The translations under genes and the position numbers were made by a program. Below, one piece after another: positions 44,678-54,395 of a stretch of 64,000 nucleotides of DNA (position 1 is its first letter; each line of letters opens with the position of its first letter). The DNA is from Haloferula helveola (GTDB lineage: Bacteria; Verrucomicrobiota; Verrucomicrobiia; Verrucomicrobiales; Akkermansiaceae): positions 3,162,001 through 3,226,000 of the forward strand of contig NZ_AP024702.1 of the NCBI RefSeq assembly GCF_037076345.1, given 5' to 3'. The notes below the pieces were generated by a model. It had not been told where the DNA came from. It saw nothing but the letters and a program-made list of their open reading frames with translations, and did not search any database.

Positions 44678-45675
44678 GTCTCGCCTTTCTCGGTTGGTCG
44701 GAGGGCCGGGTGCTGGTCGGGCGGGGGCCATTCGAGACCCGTGCCGTGCCACCGGAAACCGGTGTGGCGTTCTATCGCAATGACTTCGGTCTCGACTCGT
44801 CGGAGCCGTGGCTGATTCCTTCAGAATCGGCACTCCTTTCGAAGGAGGAGGCCATGGAGTGGGCGGGTATCGAAGGGCCAGTGGATGTTTCCTGGGACAA
44901 CCTTGAGGCGTCTCCCTTCGCCGAGGTTTTCCAAGAGATCACGACCTCGATCCGCTGGGGGATTTTCGAGAAAACCGTGCCGGTGGTTGTCGAGAAGGGA
45001 CGAGTCGACGCCGGAGGCGCAGCTGCCTTGGTTTCGCGTGCCTTGTCGGCGTCCGAGCCGCTGGTGCCGTACGGAATTGTAGCCGACGGTAGGGGCTTTG
45101 CCGGGATGTCGCCGGAACACCTGCTGATCCTCGACGGCCGAACGCTGAAGACGATGGCCTTGGCCGGGACCGCACGGGCGGAAGAGCGGGAGGTGCTTGC
45201 TGTCGATGAGAAGGAGATCCGCGAGCACGAGTTCGTCGCTCAGGCGCTCGTCTCCAAGCTCGGGGATCTGGGGAATCTGAGCCGCGGAGCGCGAGTCGTC
45301 ATGGACCTCGGGCCGATCGTGCACTTCCACACGCCCATCGAGGTGGAACTGAATCAGGATGAGCCGGTGGATGCGTTGATTCGCCGGCTGCATCCGACTC
45401 CCGCGCTCGGGCCGCTGCCGCGAACCGGCGAGACGATGTCCCGTTTGATCGCATGGCGTGAGAAGCTCGGGGCACCGGATGAATTCGGTGCTCCCTTCGG
45501 CGCGGTCGTCGATGGCGCCTTCCGGGCCATCGTGGCGATCCGCGGGGTGTGGTGGAACGGGAAGGATGTGTTTCTCCCGGCCGGCTGTGGCGTCATCGAG
45601 CCGAGCCGCTTGGTGAACGAATGGCGGGAGCTGCGACTCAAGCGCGAGGCGGTCAAGGCCCGCTTCGGGATCTAA
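44674..45675 (+). CDS. Chorismate-utilising enzyme, isochorismate synthase-like
   Basis: 333 residues, shorter than the ~430 usual for MenF/EntC, mainly at the N-terminus. The chorismate-binding core is present: FAGMSPEHLLILDG, LKTMALAGTARAEE, EIREHEFVAQAL, LHPTPALGPLPR, then GCGVIEPSRLVNEWRELRLK. These supply the Mg2+ Glu residues and the catalytic His-Pro-Thr-Pro loop seen in isochorismate synthases. The product would be isochorismate for menaquinone or a siderophore. Aminodeoxychorismate synthase (PabB) is the main alternative. No men genes are nearby. Confidence 0.82.
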   Translation: MSLAFLGWSEGRVLVGRGPFETRAVPPETGVAFYRNDFGLDSSEPWLIPSESALLSKEEAMEWAGIEGPVDVSWDNLEASPFAEVFQEITTSIRWGIFEKTVPVVVEKGRVDAGGAAALVSRALSASEPLVPYGIVADGRGFAGMSPEHLLILDGRTLKTMALAGTARAEEREVLAVDEKEIREHEFVAQALVSKLGDLGNLSRGARVVMDLGPIVHFHTPIEVELNQDEPVDALIRRLHPTPALGPLPRTGETMSRLIAWREKLGAPDEFGAPFGAVVDGAFRAIVAIRGVWWNGKDVFLPAGCGVIEPSRLVNEWRELRLKREAVKARFGI

Positions 45676-45743
45676 AGTCCACTGGACCGAACGAGCCCAC
45701 TTGGAACTTCTCAGCAGCAACACCGCGCCCGTAGTCTGCGCCC

Positions 45744-46643
45744 ATGGCCGGAGGGAGTCTGCTCATGCTGTTGGACGACATCGCGTCGATCCTCGACGAC
45801 GTGTCGGTGATGACCAAGACGGCCGCGTCCAAGACGGCCGGGGTGCTGGGGGATGACCTTGCGCTCAATGCGGAGCAGGTCAGCGGGGTCGTCGCCAAGC
45901 GCGAGCTCCCGGTGGTCTGGGCCGTGGCGAAAGGCTCGGCTTTGAACAAGCTGATCCTCGTCCCGGCGGCCCTGGGCCTGAATGCGGTGGCGCCGTGGTT
46001 GGTGATGCCGCTGCTGATGCTGGGAGGCCTCTACCTTTGCTACGAGGGAGTCGAGAAGCTCGTTCACCACTTCGCTCATCGGAGAAAGAAGTCACCCGAA
46101 GAGGCCGAGGCGGAGCTGAACAAGCTCAAGGAGGGTGGGATTGATGAGAAGGCCAAGATCAAGGGTGCGGTCCGCACCGACTTCGTGCTCTCGGCGGAGA
46201 TCATCGTGATCACCTTGGGCGTGGTCGCCTCCAAGCCATTCATGACCCAGCTGCTGACCCTCTCGGCAATCGCCGTGCTGATGACGATCGGCGTTTACGG
46301 GTTGGTCGCGTGCATCGTGAAACTCGACGACCTCGGACTGTTTCTCAGCCAGAAGGCGGGCGCCGCGGCGAAGGCGATCGGGCGTGGCATCCTGTGGGCG
46401 GCTCCATTTCTGATGAAGACGCTTTCGGTGGTCGGAACGGCCGCGATGTTCCTCGTCGGGGGCCAGTTGCTGGTCCATGGCATCGGACCGGTACATCACT
46501 GGATCGAGCACCTCGCCCATTCGATCACGTTCGCCCAGCCGGTCGTCGAAGCGATCTTCAACGCGATCTTCGGAATTGCCGCCGGCGCGTTGGCGCTGGC
46601 AGTGGTTCATCCGATCGCCAAGCGTTTCGGCGCCGGGCACTGA
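45744..46643 (+). CDS. DUF808 (YedI-like) inner-membrane protein
   Basis: 299 residues. The family start MAGGSLLMLLDDIASILDDV and the block KTAGVLGDDLALNAEQVSG are diagnostic. Helices lie at about 65-100, 145-170, 175-195, 220-250 and 270-295, with a basic loop after the first (HHFAHRRKKSPEEAE). The biochemical role is unknown for the whole family. It converges on sufE. Confidence 0.92.
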   Translation: MAGGSLLMLLDDIASILDDVSVMTKTAASKTAGVLGDDLALNAEQVSGVVAKRELPVVWAVAKGSALNKLILVPAALGLNAVAPWLVMPLLMLGGLYLCYEGVEKLVHHFAHRRKKSPEEAEAELNKLKEGGIDEKAKIKGAVRTDFVLSAEIIVITLGVVASKPFMTQLLTLSAIAVLMTIGVYGLVACIVKLDDLGLFLSQKAGAAAKAIGRGILWAAPFLMKTLSVVGTAAMFLVGGQLLVHGIGPVHHWIEHLAHSITFAQPVVEAIFNAIFGIAAGALALAVVHPIAKRFGAGH

Positions 46644-46663
46644 GGGTAAGGACAGACGCTCTC

Positions 46664-47080
46664 CTAGTTCCCCGCGAATTCGAGGGCCCGCTGCTTCATC
46701 TGGGTGGCCATCAGGTTGAGCGCGTTTGCGCGGGTGGGAGCGAGATGCTCCTTGAGACCGGTTTTATCGATGAAGGAAAGGTCGGCGGTAAGGATCTGAT
46801 CGGCGGGTTGTTCATCAAGCACCCGGACGAAGAGCGCGATCATGCCTTTCGTGATGACCGAGTCGGAGTCGGCGACGTAGCGGACCTTCCCGTTCTCGGC
46901 GGACGCATCCAGCCACACCTGTGACTGGCAGCCCTTGATCAACTTGTCGTCGGTCTTCGCCTCCTCGGGCATGGCCGGCAGTTTCTTGCCGAGGCCGATC
47001 ACGTACTCGTAGCGCTCTTGCCAATCCTGGAAGAGACCGAGTTCATCGAGAACCTCCTGTTGCTTTTCGGAAATCGTCAC
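46664..47080 (-). CDS. sufE: Sulfur-acceptor protein SufE
   Basis: 138 residues. The persulfide-accepting Cys51 sits in DDKLIKGCQSQVWLDA, at the same number as in E. coli SufE. The block MIALFVRVLDEQPADQI is also typical. It takes sulfur from the cysteine desulfurase SufS (encoded upstream on the same strand) for iron-sulfur cluster assembly. It starts 70 bp after the intervening coiled-coil gene. Confidence 0.93.
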   Translation of the reverse strand: MTISEKQQEVLDELGLFQDWQERYEYVIGLGKKLPAMPEEAKTDDKLIKGCQSQVWLDASAENGKVRYVADSDSVITKGMIALFVRVLDEQPADQILTADLSFIDKTGLKEHLAPTRANALNLMATQMKQRALEFAGN

Positions 47081-47150
47081 GTCGCCGCAATGGGTAGGCG
47101 GGAAGCGACGGATTGCACGCGGAAATTGGAGGGCGACGCCGATCGAAGTG

Positions 47151-47651
47151 TCAGGACTCGCAGGAGAGCGAATTGATCTGGGACTTCAGGCTCGAGATTT
47201 CGGCCTCGAGGGAGTCGATGCGGTCGAGTTCCTCATCGAGCTTCTCGGCCAGCGCGCGCTCGGCCTCCAACTTCGCAAGCTTCGCCAGATGTTCGCGGAG
47301 GGCGAACAATCGGGCCTCGGTCTCACCGGCGGCGGCCGCGTCGCCGAGCTTGTCGTAGGCGTCGGCATTGTGGGCGAGACGGGCGAGCTGGGCTGCGGTG
47401 TCGTGCTTGCCTTCGCGGATCTGGCGGATGCGATCGAGGATCTGCTGTTCGGCGGCGACCCGGCGTTGCTGCTGCTCCGGGTGCAGGCCGTTGCCTTTGG
47501 CGGGAAGCGGCGCTCGGCAGAGCGTGTTGATCCAGTAGTTCTTCACCTCGTCGAGCGACAGCACCCTGTCGGACCGCGGGATCTCCGGCAGCGCACCACT
47601 CGCCCGCGCCAGGGGAGTAAGGCCGATCAGGAGACAGAACAGGGCATGCAT
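47151..47651 (-). CDS. Exported coiled-coil protein between sufS and sufE
   Basis: 166 residues from ATG 47651 (MHALFCLLIGLTPLARASG, a signal peptide). The rest is helical and charged, with heptad-like runs (ALREHLAKLAKLEAERALAEKLDEELDRIDSLE in pieces) and few Cys (one near 45, one at the C-terminus: SLSCES). There is no recognised domain. It lies 32 bp behind sufS and 70 bp ahead of sufE, so it is probably co-transcribed, but an export signal makes a direct Fe-S role unlikely. Confidence 0.65.
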   Translation of the reverse strand: MHALFCLLIGLTPLARASGALPEIPRSDRVLSLDEVKNYWINTLCRAPLPAKGNGLHPEQQQRRVAAEQQILDRIRQIREGKHDTAAQLARLAHNADAYDKLGDAAAAGETEARLFALREHLAKLAKLEAERALAEKLDEELDRIDSLEAEISSLKSQINSLSCES

Positions 47652-47683
47652 CGTCCATTGGACGCCCCGATGCCGAAATTCAT

Positions 47684-48898
47684 TCAACGGAGCATGGTCG
47701 CCGCCTTCCTTACGGAGGATGCGAGTGTCTCGACTTCTGACGGAGTGTTGTAGCATGCGAAGGAGGCACGGGTGGTGCCGGTAATGCCGAAGCGGGCCAT
47801 CAGCGGTTGGCAGCAGTGGTGTCCGGTACGAACCGCGACCCCCATCTGGTCGATGAGGGTTCCAAGATCGTAGTGGTGGACGCCTTCGAGTGCAAAGGAA
47901 AGCGCTCCGGCCCGGCCGTCCGGTCCGTAGAGCCGGATCCCCTCGACTTCGGAAAGCAGTTCCGCCGCCAGTCGGACGAGGTGGTCTTCGTGCCGGTGGA
48001 TCTCATCGATTCCCAGACCGTTCACGAAATCGAGCGCCGCCGCCAGTCCGATAGCTCCCTCGATGTTCGGGGTGCCGGCCTCATACTTGAACGGTAGATC
48101 GTTGTAGGTGGTCTTCTCGAAAGTTACCTCCTTGATCATCTCGCCGCCGCCACGCCACGGCGGAAGCGAGTCGAGGACTTCGCGTTTGCCCCACAGGACG
48201 CCGATGCCGGTCGGGGCGTAGACCTTGTGTCCGGAAAAGACGAGAAAGTCGGCACCGAGCGCCTGCACGTCGATGGCGAGGTGGGGGATCGCCTGTGCGG
48301 CATCGATCAGCACCTTGGCGTCTGCCGCCTTTGCGGCGGCGGTCATCTCGGCCACCGGATTCACGGTTCCGAACGCGTTGGAGACCCAGGTGATGGCGAG
48401 GATGCGCGTCCTCTCGCCAAGCAGCGACCGGAAGGCATTCTGATCAAGGACGCCGTGGTCGTCGCAGGGGATCACCTTGAGAACCGCTCCGGTGCGTTCG
48501 CAAAGCATCTGCCATGGAACGATGTTCGAGTGATGCTCAAGCGCCGAGATCAGGATCTCGTCTCCGGCGGCAACGGATGCGGTCAGGATGTTGGCGACGA
48601 GGTTGACTCCATCGGTCGTGCCCGAGGTGAAAATGATCTCGTCGGGCGAAGCCGCGTTCAGGTGTCGGGCCACCGTCTCCCGGGCCTTCTCATGCGCCTC
48701 GGTAGCGGCGCGGGCGAGATGGTGGGTGCCACGGTGGATGTTCGAATTCAGGGACTCGTAGTAGTTCCGTGATGCATCGAGCACTTGCCGCGGTTTCTGG
48801 GTGGTCGCGGCGTTGTCGAGGTACACCAGCGGACGCCCGTTGACCTCGGCGGCGAGGATCGGGAACTCGGATCGGATCGTTTCCGGATCGAAGCTCAT
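47684..48898 (-). CDS. sufS: Cysteine desulfurase, SufS/group II
   Basis: 404 residues from ATG 48898 (MSFDPETIRSEFPILA); the longer frame to 48994 only adds Ser/Thr/Pro. PLP-site features: YLDNAATTQKP, ISALEHHSNIVPWQ, DAAQAIPHLAIDV and the Schiff-base Lys in FSGHKVYAPTGIGVLWG. The catalytic Cys lies in RTGHHCCQPLM, where the usual HCAQP reads HCCQP. It removes sulfur from L-cysteine as persulfide and passes it to SufE. It starts 4 bp after the rhomboid-like gene. Confidence 0.95.
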   Translation of the reverse strand: MSFDPETIRSEFPILAAEVNGRPLVYLDNAATTQKPRQVLDASRNYYESLNSNIHRGTHHLARAATEAHEKARETVARHLNAASPDEIIFTSGTTDGVNLVANILTASVAAGDEILISALEHHSNIVPWQMLCERTGAVLKVIPCDDHGVLDQNAFRSLLGERTRILAITWVSNAFGTVNPVAEMTAAAKAADAKVLIDAAQAIPHLAIDVQALGADFLVFSGHKVYAPTGIGVLWGKREVLDSLPPWRGGGEMIKEVTFEKTTYNDLPFKYEAGTPNIEGAIGLAAALDFVNGLGIDEIHRHEDHLVRLAAELLSEVEGIRLYGPDGRAGALSFALEGVHHYDLGTLIDQMGVAVRTGHHCCQPLMARFGITGTTRASFACYNTPSEVETLASSVRKAATMLR

Positions 48899-48902
48899 CG
48901 GA

Positions 48903-49718
48903 TCAGGAAGGGCGGGCGGTGTCGGCGGGAAGGTGGTCGAGGCAGTACTCGGTGCCGTCGGGGAAGGTGCGGAACTCGAGGTCGGGGCTGTCATTCTCCG
49001 TGCGGTTGCAGGTCGCGCAGCGGTGGAATGCCTCCTCTTCGGGAATCTGCTTGGCTTCGAAGTTCTTCCGGCGGGATGAGGCGTAGGCCAGGTTCTTGCG
49101 ATTCCGCACGAAGCCCGGCAGCACCCACAGCGCGTAGGGCATCAGGGCGGGCACGATCATCAGCGCGGCAACGTAGGACGTCAGTGCGGTGTAGGCGAGG
49201 AACACGAAGCCGATCCATGCCAGCCATCGGACCTGGATCGGGATGATGAAGAAGATGTAGAACTCGACCTTCGGGAAGTACGTCGCGAAGGCGAAGAAGG
49301 TCGTGAGGTAGAGGTACAGTCCGGCGTTGGGGAAGCTGATCGGAAGGAACAGCCCGAGGATGGTCTGCCCGATGATCAGGCCGATCCAGCCTGTGAGGAT
49401 GAAAAGCGTGAGCCGCGTCGATCCCCACAGTTGCTCCAGCGAATCATTGATCAGGAAGGCGATCATGACCGCGAAGTAGAGGAACAGCGCGCCGATCGCG
49501 TTGAAGCCGAAGATGCCCTGCGGCGAGAACACGAAAGTGACGATCCGCCAGACCTCTCCGGCCATGATCTTCCGCAAATCGAACGCCAGCGCGCCGGCGA
49601 TGTCGGGATAGATCCACTGGGCCGCGAAGGTCACCACGCCCGTGAGGGCCAGAAACCGGAAAAGCCCCGGGATGGCGAGCCAGTGGAGTCGGTCCTCGAG
49701 ACGTTCGAGCCAGCGCAT
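48903..49718 (-). CDS. Rhomboid-like membrane protein with C-terminal zinc-ribbon-like tail
   Basis: 271 residues. Six hydrophobic helices in rhomboid/Derlin spacing (FLALTGVVTFAAQWIYP; EVWRIVTFVFSPQG; GALFLYFAVMIAFLINDSLEQLWGS in pieces; LTGWIGLIIGQTILGL). The W-R in EVWRIVTFVF and the following loop are rhomboid-like, but the catalytic GxSG is not seen (FPNAGLYLY at that place), so it is probably a pseudoprotease. The cytoplasmic C-terminus holds CATCNRTE and a later Cys (EYCLDHL), a possible metal site. It is the first gene of the sufS-sufE run. Confidence 0.72.
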   Translation of the reverse strand: MRWLERLEDRLHWLAIPGLFRFLALTGVVTFAAQWIYPDIAGALAFDLRKIMAGEVWRIVTFVFSPQGIFGFNAIGALFLYFAVMIAFLINDSLEQLWGSTRLTLFILTGWIGLIIGQTILGLFLPISFPNAGLYLYLTTFFAFATYFPKVEFYIFFIIPIQVRWLAWIGFVFLAYTALTSYVAALMIVPALMPYALWVLPGFVRNRKNLAYASSRRKNFEAKQIPEEEAFHRCATCNRTENDSPDLEFRTFPDGTEYCLDHLPADTARPS

Positions 49719-49780
49719 GCGGGGAGCATCCGTTCAGACTTGGGAAGGGCAAGGAAAAGCGACCGCTCCGGATCGGGAGC

Positions 49781-49917
49781 AATATCCAATATCCAACAAG
49801 GAATGCTCAATTCCCAATGGTGGAAGGCCGAGGCTCGGGGCGACTGAACGATTTGCCGAGAGGTCCTGACGGTTTCCCCATGAGGAACGCTCAACATTCC
49901 TTGTTGAATGTTGGATG
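49781..49917. repeat. Composite AATATCCAATATCCAACAAGG repeat, copy 2
   Basis: AATATCCAATATCCAACAAG at 49781 is followed by GAATGCTCAATTCCCAATGG. An inverted partner (GCTCAACATTCCTTGTTGAA, near 49886) is followed by TGTTGGATGTGC. It matches the 31371 element in order and spacing. It fills most of the 300-bp gap. Confidence 0.8.
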
Positions 49918-49973
49918 TGCCGATCTGCTTCGCCCCTGTTCGCTTTGGATTGCGTTCGCTCCTTCCATTCAAC

Positions 49974-50013
49974 AAAAACGCCGCGCTCCGGCGGGCGGAG
50001 GGCGGCGTTTTGA
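49974..50013 (-). terminator. Terminator of rpoD
   Basis: Read leftward: ACGCCGCCCTCCGC / GGAGCGCGGCGT form a strong stem followed by TTTTTG. It lies 13 bp past the stop. Confidence 0.82.
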
Positions 50014-50025
50014 AAACGGGATCGC

Positions 50026-52050
50026 TTACATCCCCGGCAGCTCGATGAAGCCTTCCAGCTTCCGGATCCGGGTGGGGTGGCGCATCTTGCGCAGCGCCTT
50101 GGCTTCGATCTGACGGATCCGTTCGCGGGTGACCTGGAACTGGCGGCCGACTTCCTCGAGGGTCCGGCTGTAGCCGTCCTTGAGGCCGAAGCGCTGCTCA
50201 AGCACCTCGCGCTCGCGCTCGGTGAGGGTGCAGAGGACGTCGCCGATCTTTTCCTTCAGCATCGCGAAGCCGGCTTCCTCCATCGGGTTCTCGGCCGCCT
50301 TGTCCTCGATGAAGTCACCGAAGGACGTGTCGTCGGAATCGCCGACCGGCGCCTGCAGCGAGATCGGCTGCTGGGCCATCTTGAGGACGGCACGGACGCG
50401 CTCGACCGGAAGGTGGATTTCCTCGGCGATTTCCTCCGGGGAAGGTTCGCGACCGTATTCCTGAACGAGCTGCTTCTGCACCCGCATCAGCTTGTTGATC
50501 GTCTCGATCATGTGGACCGGGATCCGGATCGTCCGGGCCTGGTCGGCGATCGAGCGGGTGATCGCCTGGCGGATCCACCACGTCGCGTAGGTCGAGAACT
50601 TGTAACCGCGGCGGTATTCGAATTTCTCCACCGCCTTCATCAGGCCCATGTTGCCTTCCTGGATCAGGTCGAGGAACGACAGGCCGCGGTTGGTGTACTT
50701 CTTCGCGATCGAAATCACGAGACGCAGGTTGGCCTCGACCATCTCGGTCTTCGCCTTGAGTGCCTCACGCAGCCAGTGGCGGAGGTTCTTGTTGGTCTCG
50801 TCGAAGTCGGCCGAGTCGTGCCAGGCGTGCTGCTGGATCTCGCGCAGTTTGGTCTGGAACTCCTTGTCCTTCGGATCGGTCTGCAGCTTGCGGCCGTACT
50901 TCCAGAACTTCTGCTGGTAGTCCTCGACCTGCTCGCAGAAGTCCTCGGTGACCTTCTGCTTGAAGTAGAAGCGCGAGTAGACGCGGTGCAGCGTCTGCAG
51001 GTTCTTGGCGAAGGTGTCCTGCAGCTTCTTCTTGCCGCGCGGGTTCTTGGCCGAGAGCTGGCGGAAAATCGTGTCGTTCTCCTCGTGGAGCTGGCGCAGC
51101 TGGTCGCACAGCTTCGGCAGCGTCTTCATGTAGCGCTCGCGCGACTCGATCTTCTTGTCGAGGATCACGCGGTCGAAGCGCTCCTTGCCCTTGGTCAGCT
51201 TGTCGGCGAGCTCGAGGTAGCTGTCGGCGACGAAGCCGAACAGGTGGAGTTGCTTGGCGACCTCGATTTCCGCATCCTCGATGCGCTTGGAGATCTCGAC
51301 CTCCTGCTCGCGGGTGAGCAGCGGCACCTGGCCCATCTGCTTGAGATACATCCGGACCGGGTCGTCGAGAATATCGAGCTTCTGGTCCTTCGGCTCCGGA
51401 GCGTCGTCGTCGCCGGACTCGCGCTTCTTGTCCTTGAAGCGGTCGACCTCGGAGGCGTCGATGATGTCGAACTCCATGTCGCGGAGCTGCTGCATGATCG
51501 CCTCGACGTCGGACGGCTCGACGAGATCGTTCGGCAGGATCTCGTTGATGTCGTCGTAGGTGAGGTACTCCTGCTCCTTGGCGAGCTTGATGAGCTCGCG
51601 GATCTTCTCCTGGATTTCCGGCGTGTCGATGCGGCGCTTGCCGTCCTGCTTGCCGTCGGTCGCCTTGGCATCCTTCGCCGGTGCGGCCTCGGCCTTGGCC
51701 GGTTCTTCCTTCGCCGCGGGCTCGGCCTTGGCTTTCGGTTTGGCGGCCGGCTTGCTCGCCTTCGGCTTCGTCGCGGCGGCCTTCTTGACCGTCTTCTTCG
51801 CCGCCTTCTTCACGACCTTCTTGGCCGGAGTCTTCTTCTTGGCCGGAGCCTTCTTGGCGGGCTTCTTCACCGCTTTCTTCGCGACCTTCTTCACCGTTTT
51901 CTTCGCAGCAGTCTTCTTGCCGACCTTCTTGGCAGCTTTCTTGGCCGGTGCTTTTTTCGCCGTCTTCTTGGCCGCTTTTTTGGCGGCCGGTTTGCGGGCG
52001 GTCTTGGTCGAGGCCTTGGCCTTCTTGGTGGTGGCTTTCTTCGAGGACAT
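50026..52050 (-). CDS. rpoD: Principal RNA polymerase sigma factor (sigma-70)
   Basis: 674 residues from ATG 52050 ([12 protein letters not shown]). The first ~125 residues are a Lys/Ala/Pro tail of histone-H1 type (repeats such as KKAPAKK and [10 protein letters not shown]). Region 1.1 follows ([20 protein letters not shown]), then 1.2 ([22 protein letters not shown]), a non-conserved region, region 2 ([42 protein letters not shown]), region 3 and region 4 ([35 protein letters not shown]). It directs housekeeping transcription. It follows dnaG by 89 bp, as in the classical macromolecular-synthesis operon without rpsU. Confidence 0.97.
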   Translation of the reverse strand: MSSKKATTKKAKASTKTARKPAAKKAAKKTAKKAPAKKAAKKVGKKTAAKKTVKKVAKKAVKKPAKKAPAKKKTPAKKVVKKAAKKTVKKAAATKPKASKPAAKPKAKAEPAAKEEPAKAEAAPAKDAKATDGKQDGKRRIDTPEIQEKIRELIKLAKEQEYLTYDDINEILPNDLVEPSDVEAIMQQLRDMEFDIIDASEVDRFKDKKRESGDDDAPEPKDQKLDILDDPVRMYLKQMGQVPLLTREQEVEISKRIEDAEIEVAKQLHLFGFVADSYLELADKLTKGKERFDRVILDKKIESRERYMKTLPKLCDQLRQLHEENDTIFRQLSAKNPRGKKKLQDTFAKNLQTLHRVYSRFYFKQKVTEDFCEQVEDYQQKFWKYGRKLQTDPKDKEFQTKLREIQQHAWHDSADFDETNKNLRHWLREALKAKTEMVEANLRLVISIAKKYTNRGLSFLDLIQEGNMGLMKAVEKFEYRRGYKFSTYATWWIRQAITRSIADQARTIRIPVHMIETINKLMRVQKQLVQEYGREPSPEEIAEEIHLPVERVRAVLKMAQQPISLQAPVGDSDDTSFGDFIEDKAAENPMEEAGFAMLKEKIGDVLCTLTEREREVLEQRFGLKDGYSRTLEEVGRQFQVTRERIRQIEAKALRKMRHPTRIRKLEGFIELPGM

Positions 52051-52150
52051 TTGCGGGACGATGGAGATGGCAGGGTAGACCTCACCCATTACTGGGCGGA
52101 CCTGCCGTGGCTGGAACGCGCGCGGAACATTTCCGGACCCGCCGTCGGGG

Positions 52151-54061
52151 TCAAGGTTTTCTTTCGTCCCGAAAATCCCCTTTCTTCCAAGGATTTTCGC
52201 TTCTTTTGCCGCGGGCGCTCGGAGCGAACCGGTCGGTGGTGAGCGCCCGACCCTGCAAGCCTCCGATCAGCTCGGCGATTTCCTTGGCCCTCTGGAGCAG
52301 TTTGATCTGCTCCTCAATGCCGAGATCCGGGTCGTTCAGGGCGGCCTTGATCTGGGCGTCCTCTTTCTCAAGGGCCAGCGCGCTGGCGTCGGCCAGCGTC
52401 TGTTCCGCGCTCGTGACCGGGTCGTCGGGCAGGTTCTCGGAAAACGACGGCTCCTGCTGCAGGGCGAGGCGCTGGCCTTCGGGCAGGCCGCTGAGGAAAC
52501 TGTTGATCGAGGCCGGCGAGGTGGGGTCGGGGCGGGCCGACAGGATCGCTCGCAGGATCGCGACGCCTTCGAGCTGCTTTTCGATCTCGTGAATGTTCTC
52601 GAACTGCTCGGCCAGCCAGTCGCGCGCCTCCGTCGAATGGAGGGCCAGCGCGCACAGGGTGCCGATGCGGCGGTCGAGCGGGACCGGTTCGACCACGGCG
52701 GCCGGCTCGGGTTCCTCCTCCCGCCGCCGTTCGAATTTCCGGCGGGTGGCGCCTTTGCGGGCCACGTCGGCGACGGCCGACCGGAGCTCGGGCACGCCGG
52801 TCCGGAGGCGGGTCGCGACGTGGTTGATCATCGCGTCGCGCGAGACCGCGTCGCTCACCACTGACAGCAGCTCGGCGCAGTCGCGGGTGAAAGCGGCCCG
52901 TTCCTGGGGTCCGGACAGCCCGCCGTTGGACTTGGCGTGCTCGATTTTGAAATCGAAGAAGTTCAGCGCCTCGCCGAGCAGGGCACGGAAGGCGTCCGTG
53001 CCGTTCTTCTGCATGAAGGAGTCCGGATCCTCGCCCGGCGGCATCCGCACCACCCGGACGGAAAAGTCCTCTCCGGCCAGTTCCCGGAAGGCCCGCTCGG
53101 CGGCGGTGTAGCCGGCGGAGTCGGCGTCGAAGCAGAGCAGCGCCTGCTTGGTGTAGCGCTTGAGGATCTTCGCGTGCTGCGGGGTGAAGGCGGTGCCGAG
53201 CGGAGCGATCGCGTTCTCGATGCCTTGTTCGTGGCAGGCGATCGCGTCGATCTGCCCTTCGCAGAGAAGCACCGCCTTTTCGTTCATGATGCCCTTGCGG
53301 GACCGATCGAGGGCGAACAACACGTTCGACTTCTTGAACAGGGTGGTCTCGGGCGAGTTGATGTATTTTCCCGATCGTGGGTCCTCGCGCAGCTGCCTGC
53401 CGGAAAATGCGATCACGTCGCCGTGGTCATTGCGGATGGGAAACATCAGCCGGTCGCGGAAGCGGATGTAGAGCCCGCCGGAGTCGCGCTGGATCGCGAG
53501 CCCGGAATTGACGAGGTCGCGGCCGCGGACGCCCTTCTCCCGGGCCCAATCGAGGAAAGTGCGGGCCGACTCCGGCGCCCAGCCGATCTCCCAGCGCTCG
53601 GCCATTTCCTTCCCGAATCCGCGCGATTTCAGGTACTCGCGGGCGTGGGCGGCATCCGGCGATTTCAGCAGCAGCGAGTGGAAGAAGCGCGAAACCTCTC
53701 GATGCAGATCGAGCAGCCGACCGCGGTCGCGGCGGGCGCGCTCTTCCTTCGGGTCGACCGCTTCCTCGACGATCGGGATCGAGGCCCGGCTGGCGAGTTT
53801 CTTGACCGCATCGATGAATGTCAGGTTCTCGTGCTCGCGGACGAAGTGGATCGCGTCGCCGCTCTTCTTGCAGCCGAAGCAGTGGAAGAACTGCCGGACC
53901 GGGTCGATCGAGAATGACGGCGACTTCTCGTTGTGGAACGGGCAGAGGGTGACGAAGCGCGAGCCGGCGCGCTTGACCGTGAAGCCGTAGGAACTGATCA
54001 GATCCACGATGTCGGTGGCGGCCAGCACCTGCTCGACGGTTTCTCGTGGGATCTGCGGCAC
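52151..54061 (-). CDS. dnaG: DNA primase
   Basis: 636 residues from GTG 54061 ([20 protein letters not shown]), the typical DnaG start; a TTG at 54103 would add 14 residues. The zinc-binding domain has [13 protein letters not shown] and [10 protein letters not shown]. The RNA polymerase domain has [11 protein letters not shown] and the TOPRIM motifs [10 protein letters not shown] and CFDADSAG. A helical DnaB-interaction domain makes up the C-terminus (about 440-636). It makes primers for lagging-strand synthesis. It is upstream of rpoD on the same strand. Confidence 0.96.
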   Translation of the reverse strand: MPQIPRETVEQVLAATDIVDLISSYGFTVKRAGSRFVTLCPFHNEKSPSFSIDPVRQFFHCFGCKKSGDAIHFVREHENLTFIDAVKKLASRASIPIVEEAVDPKEERARRDRGRLLDLHREVSRFFHSLLLKSPDAAHAREYLKSRGFGKEMAERWEIGWAPESARTFLDWAREKGVRGRDLVNSGLAIQRDSGGLYIRFRDRLMFPIRNDHGDVIAFSGRQLREDPRSGKYINSPETTLFKKSNVLFALDRSRKGIMNEKAVLLCEGQIDAIACHEQGIENAIAPLGTAFTPQHAKILKRYTKQALLCFDADSAGYTAAERAFRELAGEDFSVRVVRMPPGEDPDSFMQKNGTDAFRALLGEALNFFDFKIEHAKSNGGLSGPQERAAFTRDCAELLSVVSDAVSRDAMINHVATRLRTGVPELRSAVADVARKGATRRKFERRREEEPEPAAVVEPVPLDRRIGTLCALALHSTEARDWLAEQFENIHEIEKQLEGVAILRAILSARPDPTSPASINSFLSGLPEGQRLALQQEPSFSENLPDDPVTSAEQTLADASALALEKEDAQIKAALNDPDLGIEEQIKLLQRAKEIAELIGGLQGRALTTDRFAPSARGKRSENPWKKGDFRDERKP

Positions 54062-54201
54062 GACCCCCGATGTACGCGTCGGGGGGAAAGTTCCAAGGTC
54101 CAAACGCGCCGGGCTGCCACGAAAACCGTTTGATTCTCCCCGGTCCGTGGCGAGGGAGTATTGGAGTGTCCAATCAAGGATGCCCGGAAGCCCGAAAAGC
54201 C

Positions 54202-54369
54202 ATGAAAATTGCCCGTAGATCCGCGAACGGAGAGTCTCGCGAACTGTTGCTGAAGGAGTATTTCCTCAATGCCTACCTGATCGCCCTGCTGAAAGCCGCC
54301 GGGGAGCAGGTCGGCGAATTCACCCGCCGTCCGCAGGCGCTGAAGGCGGCTCCGGTGCGGATTCGCTGA
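54202..54369 (+). CDS. Small basic protein of unknown function
   Basis: 55 residues from ATG 54202 (MKIARRSANGESRELLLKEY). It has one helix (KEYFLNAYLIALLKAAGEQV) and a basic tail (RRPQALKAAPVRIR). It starts 140 bp from, and diverges from, dnaG, and ends 26 bp before the TPR-like gene, with which it may be co-transcribed. Its shortness limits certainty that it is expressed. Confidence 0.5.
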   Translation: MKIARRSANGESRELLLKEYFLNAYLIALLKAAGEQVGEFTRRPQALKAAPVRIR

Positions 54370-54395
54370 GAAAAACGAAAGTTTGCGCCACGCGC

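Noticed and set aside
50077-52242. Long open frame (over 700 codons) opposite rpoD
   Set aside because: A shadow of rpoD; Leu/Val/Arg-rich low complexity mirrors the Lys/Ala codons.
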